The notes: generated by a model not told the origin, from the letters alone. Shown: positions 51,127 through 60,729, counted from the first letter of the stretch. The stretch is DNA of 64,000 bases from JAGLQA01 sp023135565 (GCA_030639305.1 DAOWCY010000003.1:47776-111775), one strand, 5' to 3'. Numbers and translations: made by a program.

Positions 51127-53246
51127 GCGGCACGGCTTATCACCCACTGTTTGGCTTTTTGAACGTCTTTCAAGCGATTGGGCAGGATACGCCGGCCGTT
51201 CTCCGTGTCGGACAACAACTTTTGATCCGGGAATACAGCCAGGGCCTGTTCGATCCATTTTAACGCTAAATCGAACCGCCCCCTGGTGGCTTCCAGGATG
51301 CCCCTCTCTTTTAACATGAACATGTAGGCGTGCCGGATGGCATCCGCGTCTTTGTGAGGATAGGACAATTCCCGGTAACGAAACTCCCTATAAGGCAGTT
51401 CCTTGATTCTTTCTCCTGCCCGGTAAAGCCGCCAGGCCAGTCCTTCGGGAAAACGCAGGAAACCGGGATGAAAACCGGGGTTCCGATTGGGATCGAATTC
51501 CGAGGTGATATAGATGGCCCTGCTGTCATAGTTGGCTTTTATAATGCTGGCCAACATGCGGTAATATTTTTGATCCAGCAGCCGGGGGTCTTTTTTCTCT
51601 TTTTTAAAATAGGAGTCATAATCATCTATTTCGGCGGCGGATTTTCGGTATAGGTCCGGGAACCTATACTTTAGTTGTGAGACAAACCAGCCCCGGCGCA
51701 GCCCGTGTTGGGGCAGGACGATAATATCGGTTCTTAGTTTTTCCACGGCCTGGAAATAATAGATGGGGTGAATCAATATGTGCACATCGCTGGCAAACAG
51801 GATGGCATCCGGCTCCATGGCACTAAAAAGATTAAAAATAAAATCCGCGGCGAAATAGTTGTTTTTTTTATTCGCTGCCGGGTAATTCACTGCCAACAGT
51901 GGAATCAGGAGTAAGAGGGTCAAAATAACGATGTTTCTATGGTTTATTTTTATGGAAAATTTTTTAAGGAATCCCAGCAAACCGAAAGGTAAAAAGATTA
52001 TTAGGAAAAGTACGCTGCAATTATAGTAATAGATATTATCCACCACGCTAAACGCAGCAGCGTATAAAGTGAAACAAAGAAAACACAAGATAACGAAATA
52101 AAAGAATTTTCCGGCAAACAACCGCTGCCGGTCATGTGCTTGCCGTTGAGAAGCTGTACGCGCCGGTTTCTTTGCAAGCATGTAAAAAGTGACCGCCCCG
52201 GCAAGAATAAAGAAAATAGAGACAAAACCCAACCTGGAAAAAGATTTAACGAAAAAATCCCCCAGTCCTTCGCCGTGACCGCCTGGGGAGAAAATCTGGG
52301 TATGGAAAGCCTTACCGGAAATATGGTCCAGCAGGTCGCCGAAGCTCTGCGGATTGCCCCACATGACTGCCGGTTGGGCTTGCGCCCGGATGGGGATATA
52401 AAGATAAAACGCAATACCGGTAGAAAAGGGAAACACTAACCACAGGAAACGCCTGACGAGGCGGGCGGTGGCCGCAGCCCATGAGGAACCCGGACGGACG
52501 GCGTCCGCACCCTCTGAGGGGCCTGGGGACTCCACATCCACTTCACGAAGTATTAGTAAAAACAGGAAACCCGGCAGCAGCAGCACGGTGGTCAGGTGGT
52601 TGGCGAAACTCAGCCCTAAAAACAGGGCCAGCAGGAAAGCGAAACGGGTTTCTTCTTTTTTTTCTCCCGCTTTTAGGAATTTGAGCAGCAGGAAGAGCAA
52701 TAGGGAAACAAAAAGGGCGTGCAGGGAATGGACTTCCAGGCTGGTGGCCGCATCCCAATATATAAAAGAAAAAGCCAGGATTAAACCGGCGCCGGCAGCC
52801 AGCAGCCATCGTGTGTTGTCCGGGATTTCCCACCGGGGTTCTACGGTTTTCTTTTTTTTATGCGGAGTACTACTTTTTTTTGCCGAAGGCGCCGCCCCCT
52901 CCGGGAAAAAAATGCTTAAAAGCTGCTTTAGGAATAGAACAAAAAAGAGGATACCTACGGCTGCGAACAGGGCGTTCATGATATTGAGACGCAGGATAGT
53001 GGTGGGCGCGATAGGCAGGAAAGAGAAACCGTAACCTAACAAGGTGAATAGGGGATAGCCCGAAGGGTGGGCAATGCCTAAAGTTGAACAAACCGCGGCG
53101 AATTCCCCGCTGTCGATGAAGTCCACGGTGGGCGTCAGGGTGATTAAATAGACGCCGAAAACGAAAAGGAAGACCACAGACATAGTTACCGGGCCGAATA
53201 GTTCGTTGTTTGGGGCAGGCGTTTCGCCGGGTATTTCTTTTTTCAT
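51105..53246 (-). CDS. DUF2723 family multispanning membrane protein
   Basis: A 713-aa integral membrane protein. The N-terminal VYLITLTPTVDFIDSGEFAA and LGIAHPSGYPLFTLLGYGFS are the DUF2723 signature, with an acidic D-S-G-E/F loop as in GT-C-fold glycosyltransferases (protein O-mannosyltransferase-like). About ten TM helices extend to residue ~460. A soluble C-terminal part (LFASDVHILIHPIYYFQAVE, then ADIIVLPQHGLRRGWFVSQL-like) is usual for the family. Expected role: transfer of lipid-linked sugars at the outer face of the inner membrane. Its final residues (RAAGSASRF) and stop are coded by a dispersed repeat, so the native C-terminus may be altered. Confidence 0.9.
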   Translation of the reverse strand: MKKEIPGETPAPNNELFGPVTMSVVFLFVFGVYLITLTPTVDFIDSGEFAAVCSTLGIAHPSGYPLFTLLGYGFSFLPIAPTTILRLNIMNALFAAVGILFFVLFLKQLLSIFFPEGAAPSAKKSSTPHKKKKTVEPRWEIPDNTRWLLAAGAGLILAFSFIYWDAATSLEVHSLHALFVSLLLFLLLKFLKAGEKKEETRFAFLLALFLGLSFANHLTTVLLLPGFLFLLILREVDVESPGPSEGADAVRPGSSWAAATARLVRRFLWLVFPFSTGIAFYLYIPIRAQAQPAVMWGNPQSFGDLLDHISGKAFHTQIFSPGGHGEGLGDFFVKSFSRLGFVSIFFILAGAVTFYMLAKKPARTASQRQAHDRQRLFAGKFFYFVILCFLCFTLYAAAFSVVDNIYYYNCSVLFLIIFLPFGLLGFLKKFSIKINHRNIVILTLLLLIPLLAVNYPAANKKNNYFAADFIFNLFSAMEPDAILFASDVHILIHPIYYFQAVEKLRTDIIVLPQHGLRRGWFVSQLKYRFPDLYRKSAAEIDDYDSYFKKEKKDPRLLDQKYYRMLASIIKANYDSRAIYITSEFDPNRNPGFHPGFLRFPEGLAWRLYRAGERIKELPYREFRYRELSYPHKDADAIRHAYMFMLKERGILEATRGRFDLALKWIEQALAVFPDQKLLSDTENGRRILPNRLKDVQKAKQWVISRAAGSASRF

Positions 53247-53330
53247 AACTTCAACATATTAGGTGAAATATCGAATAAAGTCAAGAAAAACGGGGGTAAG
53301 TGTTCAGCTTTGGGAAAAACTAAAACAGAT

Positions 53331-53407
53331 TTGCCTCCGGCGGCCCTGCCGGGGGCCAAACTTTTGAAAAAGTTTGAACAAAACTTTTGTTTAAAAAAGC
53401 GAAAAGC
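53331..53407. repeat. Composite repeat, copy 3 (short)
   Basis: TTGCCTCCGGCGGCCCTGCC, then GGGGGCCAAACTTTTGAAAA and AGTTTGAACAAAACTTTTG. It lacks the palindromic half. The upstream GTAAGTGTTCAGCTTTGGG (53296-53314) is another recurring motif (also near 3960, 10975 and 26573). Confidence 0.85.
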
Positions 53408-53500
53408 CCCCTATAAAAGCTTTGAATTTTTCTTTTTCCAGGAATGAATAGTCACAAGCAGGGGCTTGAAACACAAACCTTTTTCCATTAAAATAAGACC

Positions 53501-54553
53501 ATGAAAAAAATCATCTATCCTATCGACAAAACAAAAAAAAAGAAGTTCGAGAACCAGGTTCTTGCCGGTTCTAAAAGAGGAAAAAAACTCTACTCTTTCG
53601 ATGACCGGCATGATAAAACAACACCGGCGGAATTTTGGTTCCAGGAATCTTTTGAAGGACTTATCCTTTTCGTGGTTTTTTACACCCTGGCCTGCCGCTG
53701 GTCCCAATGCTTAGGATGTAATCTGCCTTCCAAAATGTCTTCTCACCATGTGGATTTCCAATCGATCATGGCCCAGGTGGACTATATTTTCGATAATGCG
53801 GAAATCAACAGCAAAAAAGATTCCATCAGGAAAGTCATTATCAGCAATAACGGTTCCGTGCTGGATGAAGCGACATTCTCAACCACGGCCCTGATGTATT
53901 TGCTGGCTAAATTAAACATGAACCTGCCCAATTTATCGGCGCTGTGTATCGAAACCCGGGCGGAATACGTAGATGTGGAAGAACTGGCTATCTTCGATAG
54001 AGCTTTAAAAGAAGGAACCGCGCCGACGGACCTGGAACTTTCTATCGGTTTTGAAGCCTTTGACAGTCATATTCGCAACAATTTTTATAGGAAAGACCTC
54101 ACTCTCCAGACCTTTGAAGAATTAGTAAAAAAGATTGCCCCGTTCAATTACCGGCTTAAATGTTATTTTATGCTCAAACCGGTGCCGGGCATAACCGACC
54201 AGCAGGCGGTTGAAGATATTCACCGCGCCATAGATTATTTAAGCAATATTCAACAGCAGTATAATATATCTATTAATATGCATTTAAATCCCACTTATGC
54301 CGCCCGGGGAACCGCCTTAGAAACCGAATTCAAAAAAGGCAATTATTCTCCGCCCCGGCTGGAAGATGTAGCGTCGGCTGCCAGGAAAGCGCGGGACAGC
54401 AGCATTACGATTTTTATCGGCTTGTCCGATGAAGGTCTGGCCGTGGAGGGCGGTTCTTTTTTCAGGGCAGGCGATGAGGAGAAAATCGAACGCCTGGAGC
54501 AGTTCAATCGCAGCGGTGATTTCGACATCCTGGACAGCCTGTGCAAAACATGA
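53501..54553 (+). CDS. Radical SAM protein of the archaeosine-synthase-beta-like family
   Basis: A 350-aa protein. The cluster motif is ACRWSQCLGCNLPS (C-x4-C-x2-C), an expanded spacing seen in the Elp3/RaSEA-like family (TIGR01210-type). Typical following segments are VIISNNGSVLDEATFS, LCIETRAEYVDVEELAIFDR, LELSIGFEAFDSHIRNN, and YFMLKPVPGITDQQAVEDI. The family occurs in archaea and scattered bacteria, with tRNA modification proposed for the archaeal member. No partner is adjacent. The start ATG 53501 lacks a strong Shine-Dalgarno but gives the expected N-terminus. It is flanked on both sides by composite repeats. Confidence 0.82.
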   Translation: MKKIIYPIDKTKKKKFENQVLAGSKRGKKLYSFDDRHDKTTPAEFWFQESFEGLILFVVFYTLACRWSQCLGCNLPSKMSSHHVDFQSIMAQVDYIFDNAEINSKKDSIRKVIISNNGSVLDEATFSTTALMYLLAKLNMNLPNLSALCIETRAEYVDVEELAIFDRALKEGTAPTDLELSIGFEAFDSHIRNNFYRKDLTLQTFEELVKKIAPFNYRLKCYFMLKPVPGITDQQAVEDIHRAIDYLSNIQQQYNISINMHLNPTYAARGTALETEFKKGNYSPPRLEDVASAARKARDSSITIFIGLSDEGLAVEGGSFFRAGDEEKIERLEQFNRSGDFDILDSLCKT

Positions 54554-54562
54554 ACCTGTAAT

Positions 54563-54877
54563 TTTGCCTCCGGCGGCCAAAACCCTTTTGAAAAAGGGTT
54601 CTGGACTCCCAAAACTTTTGTTGAGCGATACGCTTCTCTACCCGGGGAACGGCCCTCGTTGGCTTCTGCCGTGCAGCGTGTGAGTGCCTTTGATTCTAAA
54701 CCCCGTGCGCACGGGGAGGCGATAAGCGGCTCTGCCGCAGGGGCAGCGTGTGAGCACTTCTCGCTTTTAAATCATAAAAAGTTTTGTTCAAACTTTTACA
54801 AAAGTTTGGCCCCCGGCAGGGTCCTGCCGCGCAGCGGCTTAACGCCACCCCACGCGCGTGGGGCCGCCGGAGGCTAA
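54563..54877. repeat. Composite repeat cluster, copy 4 (two units in opposite orientation)
   Basis: 54564-54625 is a diverged unit (TTGCCTCCGGCGGCC, CCCTTTTGAAAAAGGG, AAAACTTTTG). 54673-54873 is a long inverted unit: GCAGCGTGTGAG, palindrome CCCCGTGCGCACGGGG (54700-54715), GGCGATAAGCGGCTCTGCCG, CAGCGTGTGAGC, AAACTTTTACAAAAGTTTGG, then CCCCACGCGCGTGGGG (54848-54863) and CCGCCGGAGGC. This fills the 320 bp between genes; no coding sequence is seen. Confidence 0.85.
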
Positions 54878-57147
54878 GAGGTTGGGGGCGCCCCCCTCTT
54901 GAAGAGTTTTTTTAGGGAGCGGGAGAGGACTAAAAATAAAGTGACAGGCAAATAGTAGGCGGCCAATATCCCTGCCCCGGCGGAAAAACCGATGTTCCGG
55001 CCGGCAATCAGGTCCAGACCTAAATTGGAAAAAGGATTGTCGTTGATCAGGTACGTCCAGGTGGAAGAAGGCCCGCGCAGCCCCTCTTTATCCGCGTCGA
55101 TGCCTGCTTTGGTGACTTTTACCCTTTTGAAAGTTTGGACGATTTTTTCTTCCACCTGCTCTTGCATGGCAAAAAATGCCTGATCCATATCTTTTTGGTA
55201 TTCCACCCAGGGACTTTTGCCACCGAAACGCTGCAGGTGAATCCCTTCGCGAATATCCGCCGCCTGCGCTAAATATTCGCTCCAACCGCGGTCGGTATGG
55301 TACAGGGTGATTTGCCGTTCCACTGCGTTCACTAATTTTCTGCCAAAACCGGCGCACAGTTTTTCATATCGTTCCCCGGCTTCCTCTTCCAACAGGGAAA
55401 GCCCGCCATTGCCCGACAGGACGTCCCGCCTGCGCCGCTGCACCAACCGGCGCTGCAATTCTATAGTCAGGGCGTAGTTGTGCAGCGTCCTGCGAATGTC
55501 GAAATTCTGGCCTTCGATGATACGTTGGGCGCGGGCGATTTCCCGGCCCACCACCGGGTCTGTAACCGGCGCTTCGCTGCCGCGGGTGAAGTACGTTACC
55601 GGCAGCAGTTCCCTGAGATTGTAACGTTCCATCAAATCGTCTTCTAAACTGATAAAAAACCGCGAAGAACCGGGATCACCCTGGCGGCCCGATCTGCCCC
55701 GCAGTTGGTTGTCGATGCGGCGGCTTTCGTGGCGGTTGGTGCCGATTACATAAAGACCGCCTAAAGCCTTCACTCGCTGCCGCTCCTCTTCTTTCTCACC
55801 GCCTAAGCAGATGTCGGTGCCCCGGCCCGCCATGTTGGTAGAGATGGTGACTGCTTTGTAAGCCCCGGCCCCTGCGATGATCTTTGCTTCGACATCGTTG
55901 TTTTTGGCATTGAGCACCCGGCAGGGGACACGGTCTTCTTGCAGGGAACGGGCCAGTTCTTCCGACTCGGCAACGCTGGCAGTGCCTACTAAAATGGGGC
56001 GGCCCGTCCTGTGGACGCGGGTTATTTCCTCCACTAAAGCCCGCTGTTTGGCTGCTTTGCGGTTAAAAATAATATCCGGTTCATCTACGCGAATGCAGGG
56101 TTTATTGGGTGGAATGACCACCACATCGAGACCGTAGAAAGTTTTGAATTCTTCGGCGGCGGGCGCGGCTGTGGCTGTCATGCCCGCCAGTTTGGGATAG
56201 AGTTTCAAGAAATGCTGTAAGGTAATGGAACCATAGATAAGCCCTTCGGGCTGCTGTTCCACTCCTTCTTTGGCTTCCACCGCGGTCTGGATGCCGTGGG
56301 GCCAGCGCCGTTTGTCCGCCACCCGTCCGGTGAACTCGTCCACCAATTCTATTTTGCCGTCCCGCACGATGTAATCTATATCGCGGTGCAGCAGCACTTC
56401 GGCATGGAGCGCCACGTTAAGCGAACTGTACAATAAGAGGTTCCCGGGATTATGGAGATCGCCGCGGCCCAGCCTAACTTCCGCCCGGTCTAAGCCTTTT
56501 TCCGTCAGGTGGATGCTGCGCAGGTTCTCGTCGGTTTCGTAGTCTTCGCCCGGCTTTAAAGTACGGACAATCCCGGCCATAAGCGCCGGGTGGGTGCCGG
56601 GATTAGGCGCATCCCCGGCAATGACTAAAGGCACCCTGGCCTCGTCGATCATGATAAAGTCCGCTTCGTCTACGATAGCATAGTGAAAAGGACGGTGGGT
56701 TAGTTCCTCCGGGTTGAAACAGAGTTGATCGCGCAGGAAATCGAAACCAGCTTCTTTGGCGGTCAGGTAGGTAATATCGGCCCGGTAAGCTTTTCTCCTG
56801 CGGGTAGGGGGCATCCCTTCCCTGATATAATCGGCTGTTAAACCGAAGAAATCGTAAACCGGACCCATCCATTCCGAGTCGCGTTGGGCCAGGTAGTCGT
56901 TGGCTGTCAGCACATGCACCCCTTTTCCCTGTAGAGCGTTCAAAAATACGGGCAGCACGGCAGCCAGGGTTTTACCTTCGCCGGTCTGCATTTGGGCCAG
57001 CTTGCCCTGGTGGATGGCGGCGGCGGCGATGACCTGCACGTCATAAGGTCGCATGGAAAGCACACGGGAGGCCGCTTCCCGGACCAGGGCAAAGGCTTCC
57101 ACCGGCAGGCTGTCTAACACGAAATTACTTGCCTCCGGCGGCCCCAC
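54874..57147 (-). CDS. secA: SecA-like translocase ATPase, main part (5' end disrupted)
   Basis: 757 codons, open from GTG 57147, which lies within a repeat. It contains the SecA DEAD-motor: EAFALVREAASRVLSMRPYD, Walker A MQTGEGKTLAAVLP, YLTAKEAGFDFLRDQL, Walker B VDEADFIMIDEARVPL, MAGMTATA-type loop (KLAGMTATAAPAAEEF), NMAGRGTDICLGG and GRSGRQGDPGSSRFF. A short scaffold domain is followed by a C-terminal hydrophobic pair (ILAAYYLPVTLFLVLSRSL) not found in canonical SecA, which ends in a zinc motif instead. The N-terminal helices are in a separate frame piece at 57196-57480. The protein therefore looks like an accessory SecA2-like ATPase, now broken. Confidence 0.82.
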   Translation of the reverse strand: MGPPEASNFVLDSLPVEAFALVREAASRVLSMRPYDVQVIAAAAIHQGKLAQMQTGEGKTLAAVLPVFLNALQGKGVHVLTANDYLAQRDSEWMGPVYDFFGLTADYIREGMPPTRRRKAYRADITYLTAKEAGFDFLRDQLCFNPEELTHRPFHYAIVDEADFIMIDEARVPLVIAGDAPNPGTHPALMAGIVRTLKPGEDYETDENLRSIHLTEKGLDRAEVRLGRGDLHNPGNLLLYSSLNVALHAEVLLHRDIDYIVRDGKIELVDEFTGRVADKRRWPHGIQTAVEAKEGVEQQPEGLIYGSITLQHFLKLYPKLAGMTATAAPAAEEFKTFYGLDVVVIPPNKPCIRVDEPDIIFNRKAAKQRALVEEITRVHRTGRPILVGTASVAESEELARSLQEDRVPCRVLNAKNNDVEAKIIAGAGAYKAVTISTNMAGRGTDICLGGEKEEERQRVKALGGLYVIGTNRHESRRIDNQLRGRSGRQGDPGSSRFFISLEDDLMERYNLRELLPVTYFTRGSEAPVTDPVVGREIARAQRIIEGQNFDIRRTLHNYALTIELQRRLVQRRRRDVLSGNGGLSLLEEEAGERYEKLCAGFGRKLVNAVERQITLYHTDRGWSEYLAQAADIREGIHLQRFGGKSPWVEYQKDMDQAFFAMQEQVEEKIVQTFKRVKVTKAGIDADKEGLRGPSSTWTYLINDNPFSNLGLDLIAGRNIGFSAGAGILAAYYLPVTLFLVLSRSLKKLFKRGAPPTS

Positions 57148-57275
57148 GCGCGTGGGGGGGCGATAAGCCGCTTCGCGGCAGGTCCCCGCCGGGGGCTAAA
57201 CTTTTGAAAAAGTTTGATCAAAACTTTTGTTTAATTTCATTCGTTTCCGGTTGAGGCTCGCATCATGATCGACTG
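57129..57275 (-). repeat. Composite repeat plus GATCATGATGCG element inserted in the SecA-like gene (copies 5 and 4)
   Basis: On the minus strand GATCATGATGCG ... ACCGGAAACGAATGAAATT (57270-57230) is followed by AAAAGTTTTGATCAAAC, TTTTTCAAAAGTTTAG, GCGGCTTATCGCCCC, CCCCACGCGCGTGGGG and CCGCCGGAGGCAA. About 141 bp, a multiple of three, separate the two SecA frames, which stay in the same phase but for an internal TAG (57196-57198). Confidence 0.85.
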
Positions 57276-57480
57276 TCCTGGCTATGTCGAGCAGTTCCCG
57301 GCCCCGGTTTTTTAGTTCTTGATCCGGCAGGCGGGTGAGATCGAATCTCTCTATCTTTTCTAAGATGTCCCGGTAAGGGGACAGATTATATTCTATGCTG
57401 CCGCCGCGCAGCCGCTGCCAGGCATGTTTGATTTTTGTTGAAACTAACGATCTATTTTTTGTTTTTATTATTTCGTTCAT
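57196..57480 (-). pseudogene. SecA-like N-terminal fragment
   Basis: 94 codons. Residues to about 70 (YNLSPYRDILEKIERFDLTR, LPDQELKNRGRELLDIAR) match the SecA N-terminal helices that precede the first motor domain. From TVDHDASLNRKR on, the codons belong to the inserted repeat and end at TAG 57196. It is in the same phase as the rest of the SecA-like gene at 57147. GGAGGA lies upstream of ATG 57480. Confidence 0.75.
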
Positions 57481-57590
57481 ATTATTCCTCCTTAATTAGG
57501 GTGCGGCGCACCCACCCTATTAGCCGCTTCGCGGCAGGGATTTCCCTTATTCCTTGTGCGGAATTTGAGGTTTTTGTGTTGTGATTTTTT

Positions 57591-57857
57591 TTAAAAAGGA
57601 GGGGCCCGGCCGGGGGCGGTTGAAGGAATGGGTTTCGATTTAAAAAACTTAAGCCCGGTAATAGCCGACAGGAAAGCAATCAGCGGTATTTGCAGGAAGG
57701 GAACCGGGAAGAAGAGTGCCACTATCGGGAAAAACAGGGCAAACGTCAGTATTATAGAGAAGTAGAAAAACCGGCTGTTTCCTTTTGGAAAGGGTTCCGG
57801 CAGTGCCGGGCAGCTTACGCTTACAGCGTCGAAATTGCCAATAGTTTTATTTATCAT
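57591..57857 (-). CDS. Possible small two-helix membrane protein
   Basis: An 88-aa ORF on the minus strand. After a polar N-terminus (starts MINKTIGNFDAVSVSCPAL), two hydrophobic segments (FYFSIILTFALFFPIVALFF and VPFLQIPLIAFLSAITGL) would form a hairpin in the membrane, followed by a basic-Pro tail. No Shine-Dalgarno is visible, and TATAAT lies only a few bases before the ATG. I do not recognise a family. It may be real because hydrophobic periodicity is clean, but it could be chance. Confidence 0.4.
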   Translation of the reverse strand: MINKTIGNFDAVSVSCPALPEPFPKGNSRFFYFSIILTFALFFPIVALFFPVPFLQIPLIAFLSAITGLKFFKSKPIPSTAPGRAPPF

Positions 57858-58357
57858 TTGACTAATTATACGTTTTTTTCTGAAGAAGGTTTTTTCTTAT
57901 AACAAATTCCCGGGGTGGCGGTTAAACGGGCATACGTGGATGATCCGAACGTAAACCTAAGAGTTGGCGCTATTCGCTTGAAAATTACCACTGAATAAAA
58001 GATAGAGGTTGTTGATTTTACTGGGATTGTAGATGAAAAACCGGGCCCGGTTTTCTGTTATATAGTTTTTTATCGATACTGCCCGATTGTTTGTAAACTA
58101 AAGAATATATCCGCACAAAAAGCTATCTTTCGTATATTTATTACAGCGTTTAATATTATTTTATAGGAGGTTGGTTTGAGGGCTAAAAAAGTGTGCGAAG
58201 TACTTCGGGCTGAAAAGGAGAGAATTAAAATGGTGGCTTTACAAAAATCCAGGGAAGTGGTAAAATGCTTTCTTATAATAATAAATTACAAATTCTAACT
58301 TAAGTGGGACTTTGAAAATTTACAATTTTCAGCGCACCGGGACAAGAGGATATAAAC
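57858..58357 (+). other. Intergenic region with a 40-codon ORF
   Basis: 58176-58298 is an ORF starting TTG with AGGAGG at 58165-58170 and a 5-nt spacer: RAKKVCEVLRAEKERIKMVA, then LQKSREVVKCFLIIINYKF. It is basic and helical with a hydrophobic end; no family is recognised. 57900-58140 contains nothing identifiable. Confidence 0.4.
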
Positions 58358-60493
58358 ATGAAAAAAATAAAATATTTAGCAATTTTTATCACTATTTTAA
58401 TTTTAGGAATCGCGACCTTTTTGATGCTGCGAAAGGGCAAGGAATCAACCCCCGCGGTCAAAACCGTGCCGGAAAAGGCCACCAATATTTTGGTCATCAC
58501 CCTGGATACCACCCGGGCCGATAAAATCGGTATCTACGGCTGCGAGGATGTCAAAACCCCTCACCTCGATGCCCTGGCCAAACAGGGCGTACGCTTCGAA
58601 AACGCTTACAGCCCAGCCCCCCTGACGCTTCCCGCCCACTGCTCTTTATTCACCGGCACCTACCCGTTGTACCACAAGGTGCGCAATAACGGCACCTACT
58701 TTTTGCCCGAACAAATCGACACCATGGCGGAAATATTAAAACGAAACGGCTATACCACCGCCGCTTTCGTTTCCTCCTTTATCGTGGACTCCAGGTTCGG
58801 TTTGGACCAGGGCTTTGATGTCTACAACGACAATTTGAAAGTGGAAAAAAAAGTCAAGGTCTACCATTCGGAAAGAACTGCCGAAAGTGTATTCAAGGAT
58901 TTCGCCCAATGGTTTTCCGAAAATTCCGGGAAAAAATTCTTTTGTTGGGTTCATTTCTTCGATCCCCACCTCCCTTACGCCCCCCCAGAACCCTATATGA
59001 GCGAATATAGGCATGACCCTTACCTGGGGGAAATCGCTTATATGGATGCCTACGTGGGAAAAATCAGCGAACTTTTAAAAAACCATAAGGTATTTGAAAA
59101 CACCCTGATCGTTATCGTGGGGGACCACGGTGAAGCCTTCGGGGAGCATAAAGAGTATGGTCATCAAATTTTCTGCTACGAAGAAAACTTAAAGATTCCC
59201 TTTATCATCAATGCGAAAGACAGTATCCCCGAAAACATCGTCCGTTCTGAAAAAGTCACCTTGCTCGATATCTTGCCTACGGTGCTGGATTCCCTCCAAT
59301 TCACCATTCCCGATGAAATCCAGGGGTCCTCCTTGCTGCCCCTAATTAGGGGTGAATCTTTTCCCCAGCGGGATATTTATATCGAGAGTATCTTCGCGAA
59401 AGAAGCCCTGGGCTGCGCCCCGGTCAAAGGTGTGATTCAAAAAAAATACAAATATTTTGATCTCCCCCAACCCGAGTTGTATGACCTAACAAAAGATCCC
59501 CTTGAAAAAAATAACCTGATTTCCAGACGGGCCCATGTGGGCAAACAACTGAAGAAGCGGGTGCAAGAGTTATCGGAAATATTCGACACACTGGAATTTA
59601 ACTCCCAGAGAATCATGACAGAGGAGGAAAAAAGCCGGTTAGCCTCCCTGGGATACATCACCCTAACATCTCAAACAAACCCGGACAAGGCCTTGCCGGA
59701 CCCCAAAGAAGGTGTGGCAGGATACAATGAATTCTCCGCGGGGATGCAAGCTAATTCGTTAAACGATTATGCTGGGGCTGAGAAACATTTTAAGAATGCC
59801 ATTGCAATCACCCCCTACTACACCGCTCCTTATTCGATGCTGGCTGCCCAATACATAAAAAACGGCCGCAGCGAAGAAGCCGTGCAAATATTTAAAAAGG
59901 GCATAGAAAACAATCCCAGGGACAACACTATCAAGTTGGAATACGCACGAACACTTATCCAATTGAAACAATTGCAGGAGGCACGGGCGCTTTTGGAACA
60001 CCTGGAAAAATTGAATCCCCCCGATTCCATAGTCCAGATCCAGCTTTACCTGGGCGGCATACATTCGGCTCAAGGCAAGCTCACGGAAGCGGCCATCTCC
60101 TATCAAAAAGCCCTAAAAACCGAACCGGATAACCTTTTCATAAAAAAGCAATTGGCCTATACCCTGCACTTATCAAATAGATTTACGGAAACGCTGCCAC
60201 TTTATGTGGAACTGGAAAAAAGTAATCCCGGGGATCTGGGATTAATCCAGGATATGGCCATCCTTTACGCCCAATTGAACCGGTTGGATAAAGCGGAAGT
60301 TTACTTTGAAAAGCTTATGAAGCACAATCCCCGTAACAATATCTACTATAACTACGCCCTGCTGCTGGGGAAAAAGGGAAACTACTCAAAAGCCATCGCC
60401 ACAATGGAAAAATTCCTGTCCATGTACTCCAATGAAGACGGCAAAAAAATGTTCGCCCGGCAATCCATTGAGAAATGGAAAAACCTTAAATAA
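58358..60493 (+). CDS. Membrane-anchored sulfatase-like hydrolase with C-terminal TPRs
   Basis: A 711-aa protein. The N-terminal helix YLAIFITILILGIATFLML anchors it, with the body in the periplasm. The alkaline-phosphatase-superfamily domain spans ~40-420: ILVITLDTTRADKIGIYG (metal Asp), SPAPLTLPAHCSLFTG (nucleophile Thr/Ser region; not the Cys-x-Pro-x-Arg of true sulfatases), HFFDPHLPY and GDHGEAFGEH. TPR helices follow (~455-705: AGAEKHFKNAIAITPYYTAP, GKLTEAAISYQKALKTEP). This sulfatase-TPR fusion recurs in Aminicenantes and Acidobacteriota. Substrate unknown; a phosphoethanolamine- or phosphoglycerol-type transfer is as likely as sulfate ester hydrolysis. AGAGGA precedes the ATG. Confidence 0.88.
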   Translation: MKKIKYLAIFITILILGIATFLMLRKGKESTPAVKTVPEKATNILVITLDTTRADKIGIYGCEDVKTPHLDALAKQGVRFENAYSPAPLTLPAHCSLFTGTYPLYHKVRNNGTYFLPEQIDTMAEILKRNGYTTAAFVSSFIVDSRFGLDQGFDVYNDNLKVEKKVKVYHSERTAESVFKDFAQWFSENSGKKFFCWVHFFDPHLPYAPPEPYMSEYRHDPYLGEIAYMDAYVGKISELLKNHKVFENTLIVIVGDHGEAFGEHKEYGHQIFCYEENLKIPFIINAKDSIPENIVRSEKVTLLDILPTVLDSLQFTIPDEIQGSSLLPLIRGESFPQRDIYIESIFAKEALGCAPVKGVIQKKYKYFDLPQPELYDLTKDPLEKNNLISRRAHVGKQLKKRVQELSEIFDTLEFNSQRIMTEEEKSRLASLGYITLTSQTNPDKALPDPKEGVAGYNEFSAGMQANSLNDYAGAEKHFKNAIAITPYYTAPYSMLAAQYIKNGRSEEAVQIFKKGIENNPRDNTIKLEYARTLIQLKQLQEARALLEHLEKLNPPDSIVQIQLYLGGIHSAQGKLTEAAISYQKALKTEPDNLFIKKQLAYTLHLSNRFTETLPLYVELEKSNPGDLGLIQDMAILYAQLNRLDKAEVYFEKLMKHNPRNNIYYNYALLLGKKGNYSKAIATMEKFLSMYSNEDGKKMFARQSIEKWKNLK

Positions 60494-60700
60494 TAAAGAT
60501 AAATCCACTGCCGGTGAAGCAAAATGACCGGCTGGGGACAGCTATCCAGGCTTTCTCCGCCGGATATCTACTAAACAAACACATTGAGGGCAGCTATCCT
60601 GGCCAAATACATCCGTAAAAAGGATTATTTTTCTTATAGTTATTATAGTGCCGTTTCAAGGCAAAGCTTGAAAAAAACCGGGAAGTTGCGTAAAATAAGC

Positions 60701-60729
60701 TTGACAAAACAAACAGAATATTCTATAAC
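60701..60729 (+). promoter_or_regulatory. Sigma70 promoter of the tandem response regulators
   Basis: TTGACA (60701-60706), a 17-nt spacer, TATAAC (60724-60729). 60494-60700 holds no gene; TTTCAAGGCAAAGCTTGAAA (60654-60674 region) is a small inverted repeat. Confidence 0.8.

Noticed and set aside
58358..59640. True formylglycine sulfatase
   Set aside because: The nucleophile region reads APLTLPAH with no Cys/Ser-x-Pro-x-Arg, so sulfatase activity should not be assumed.
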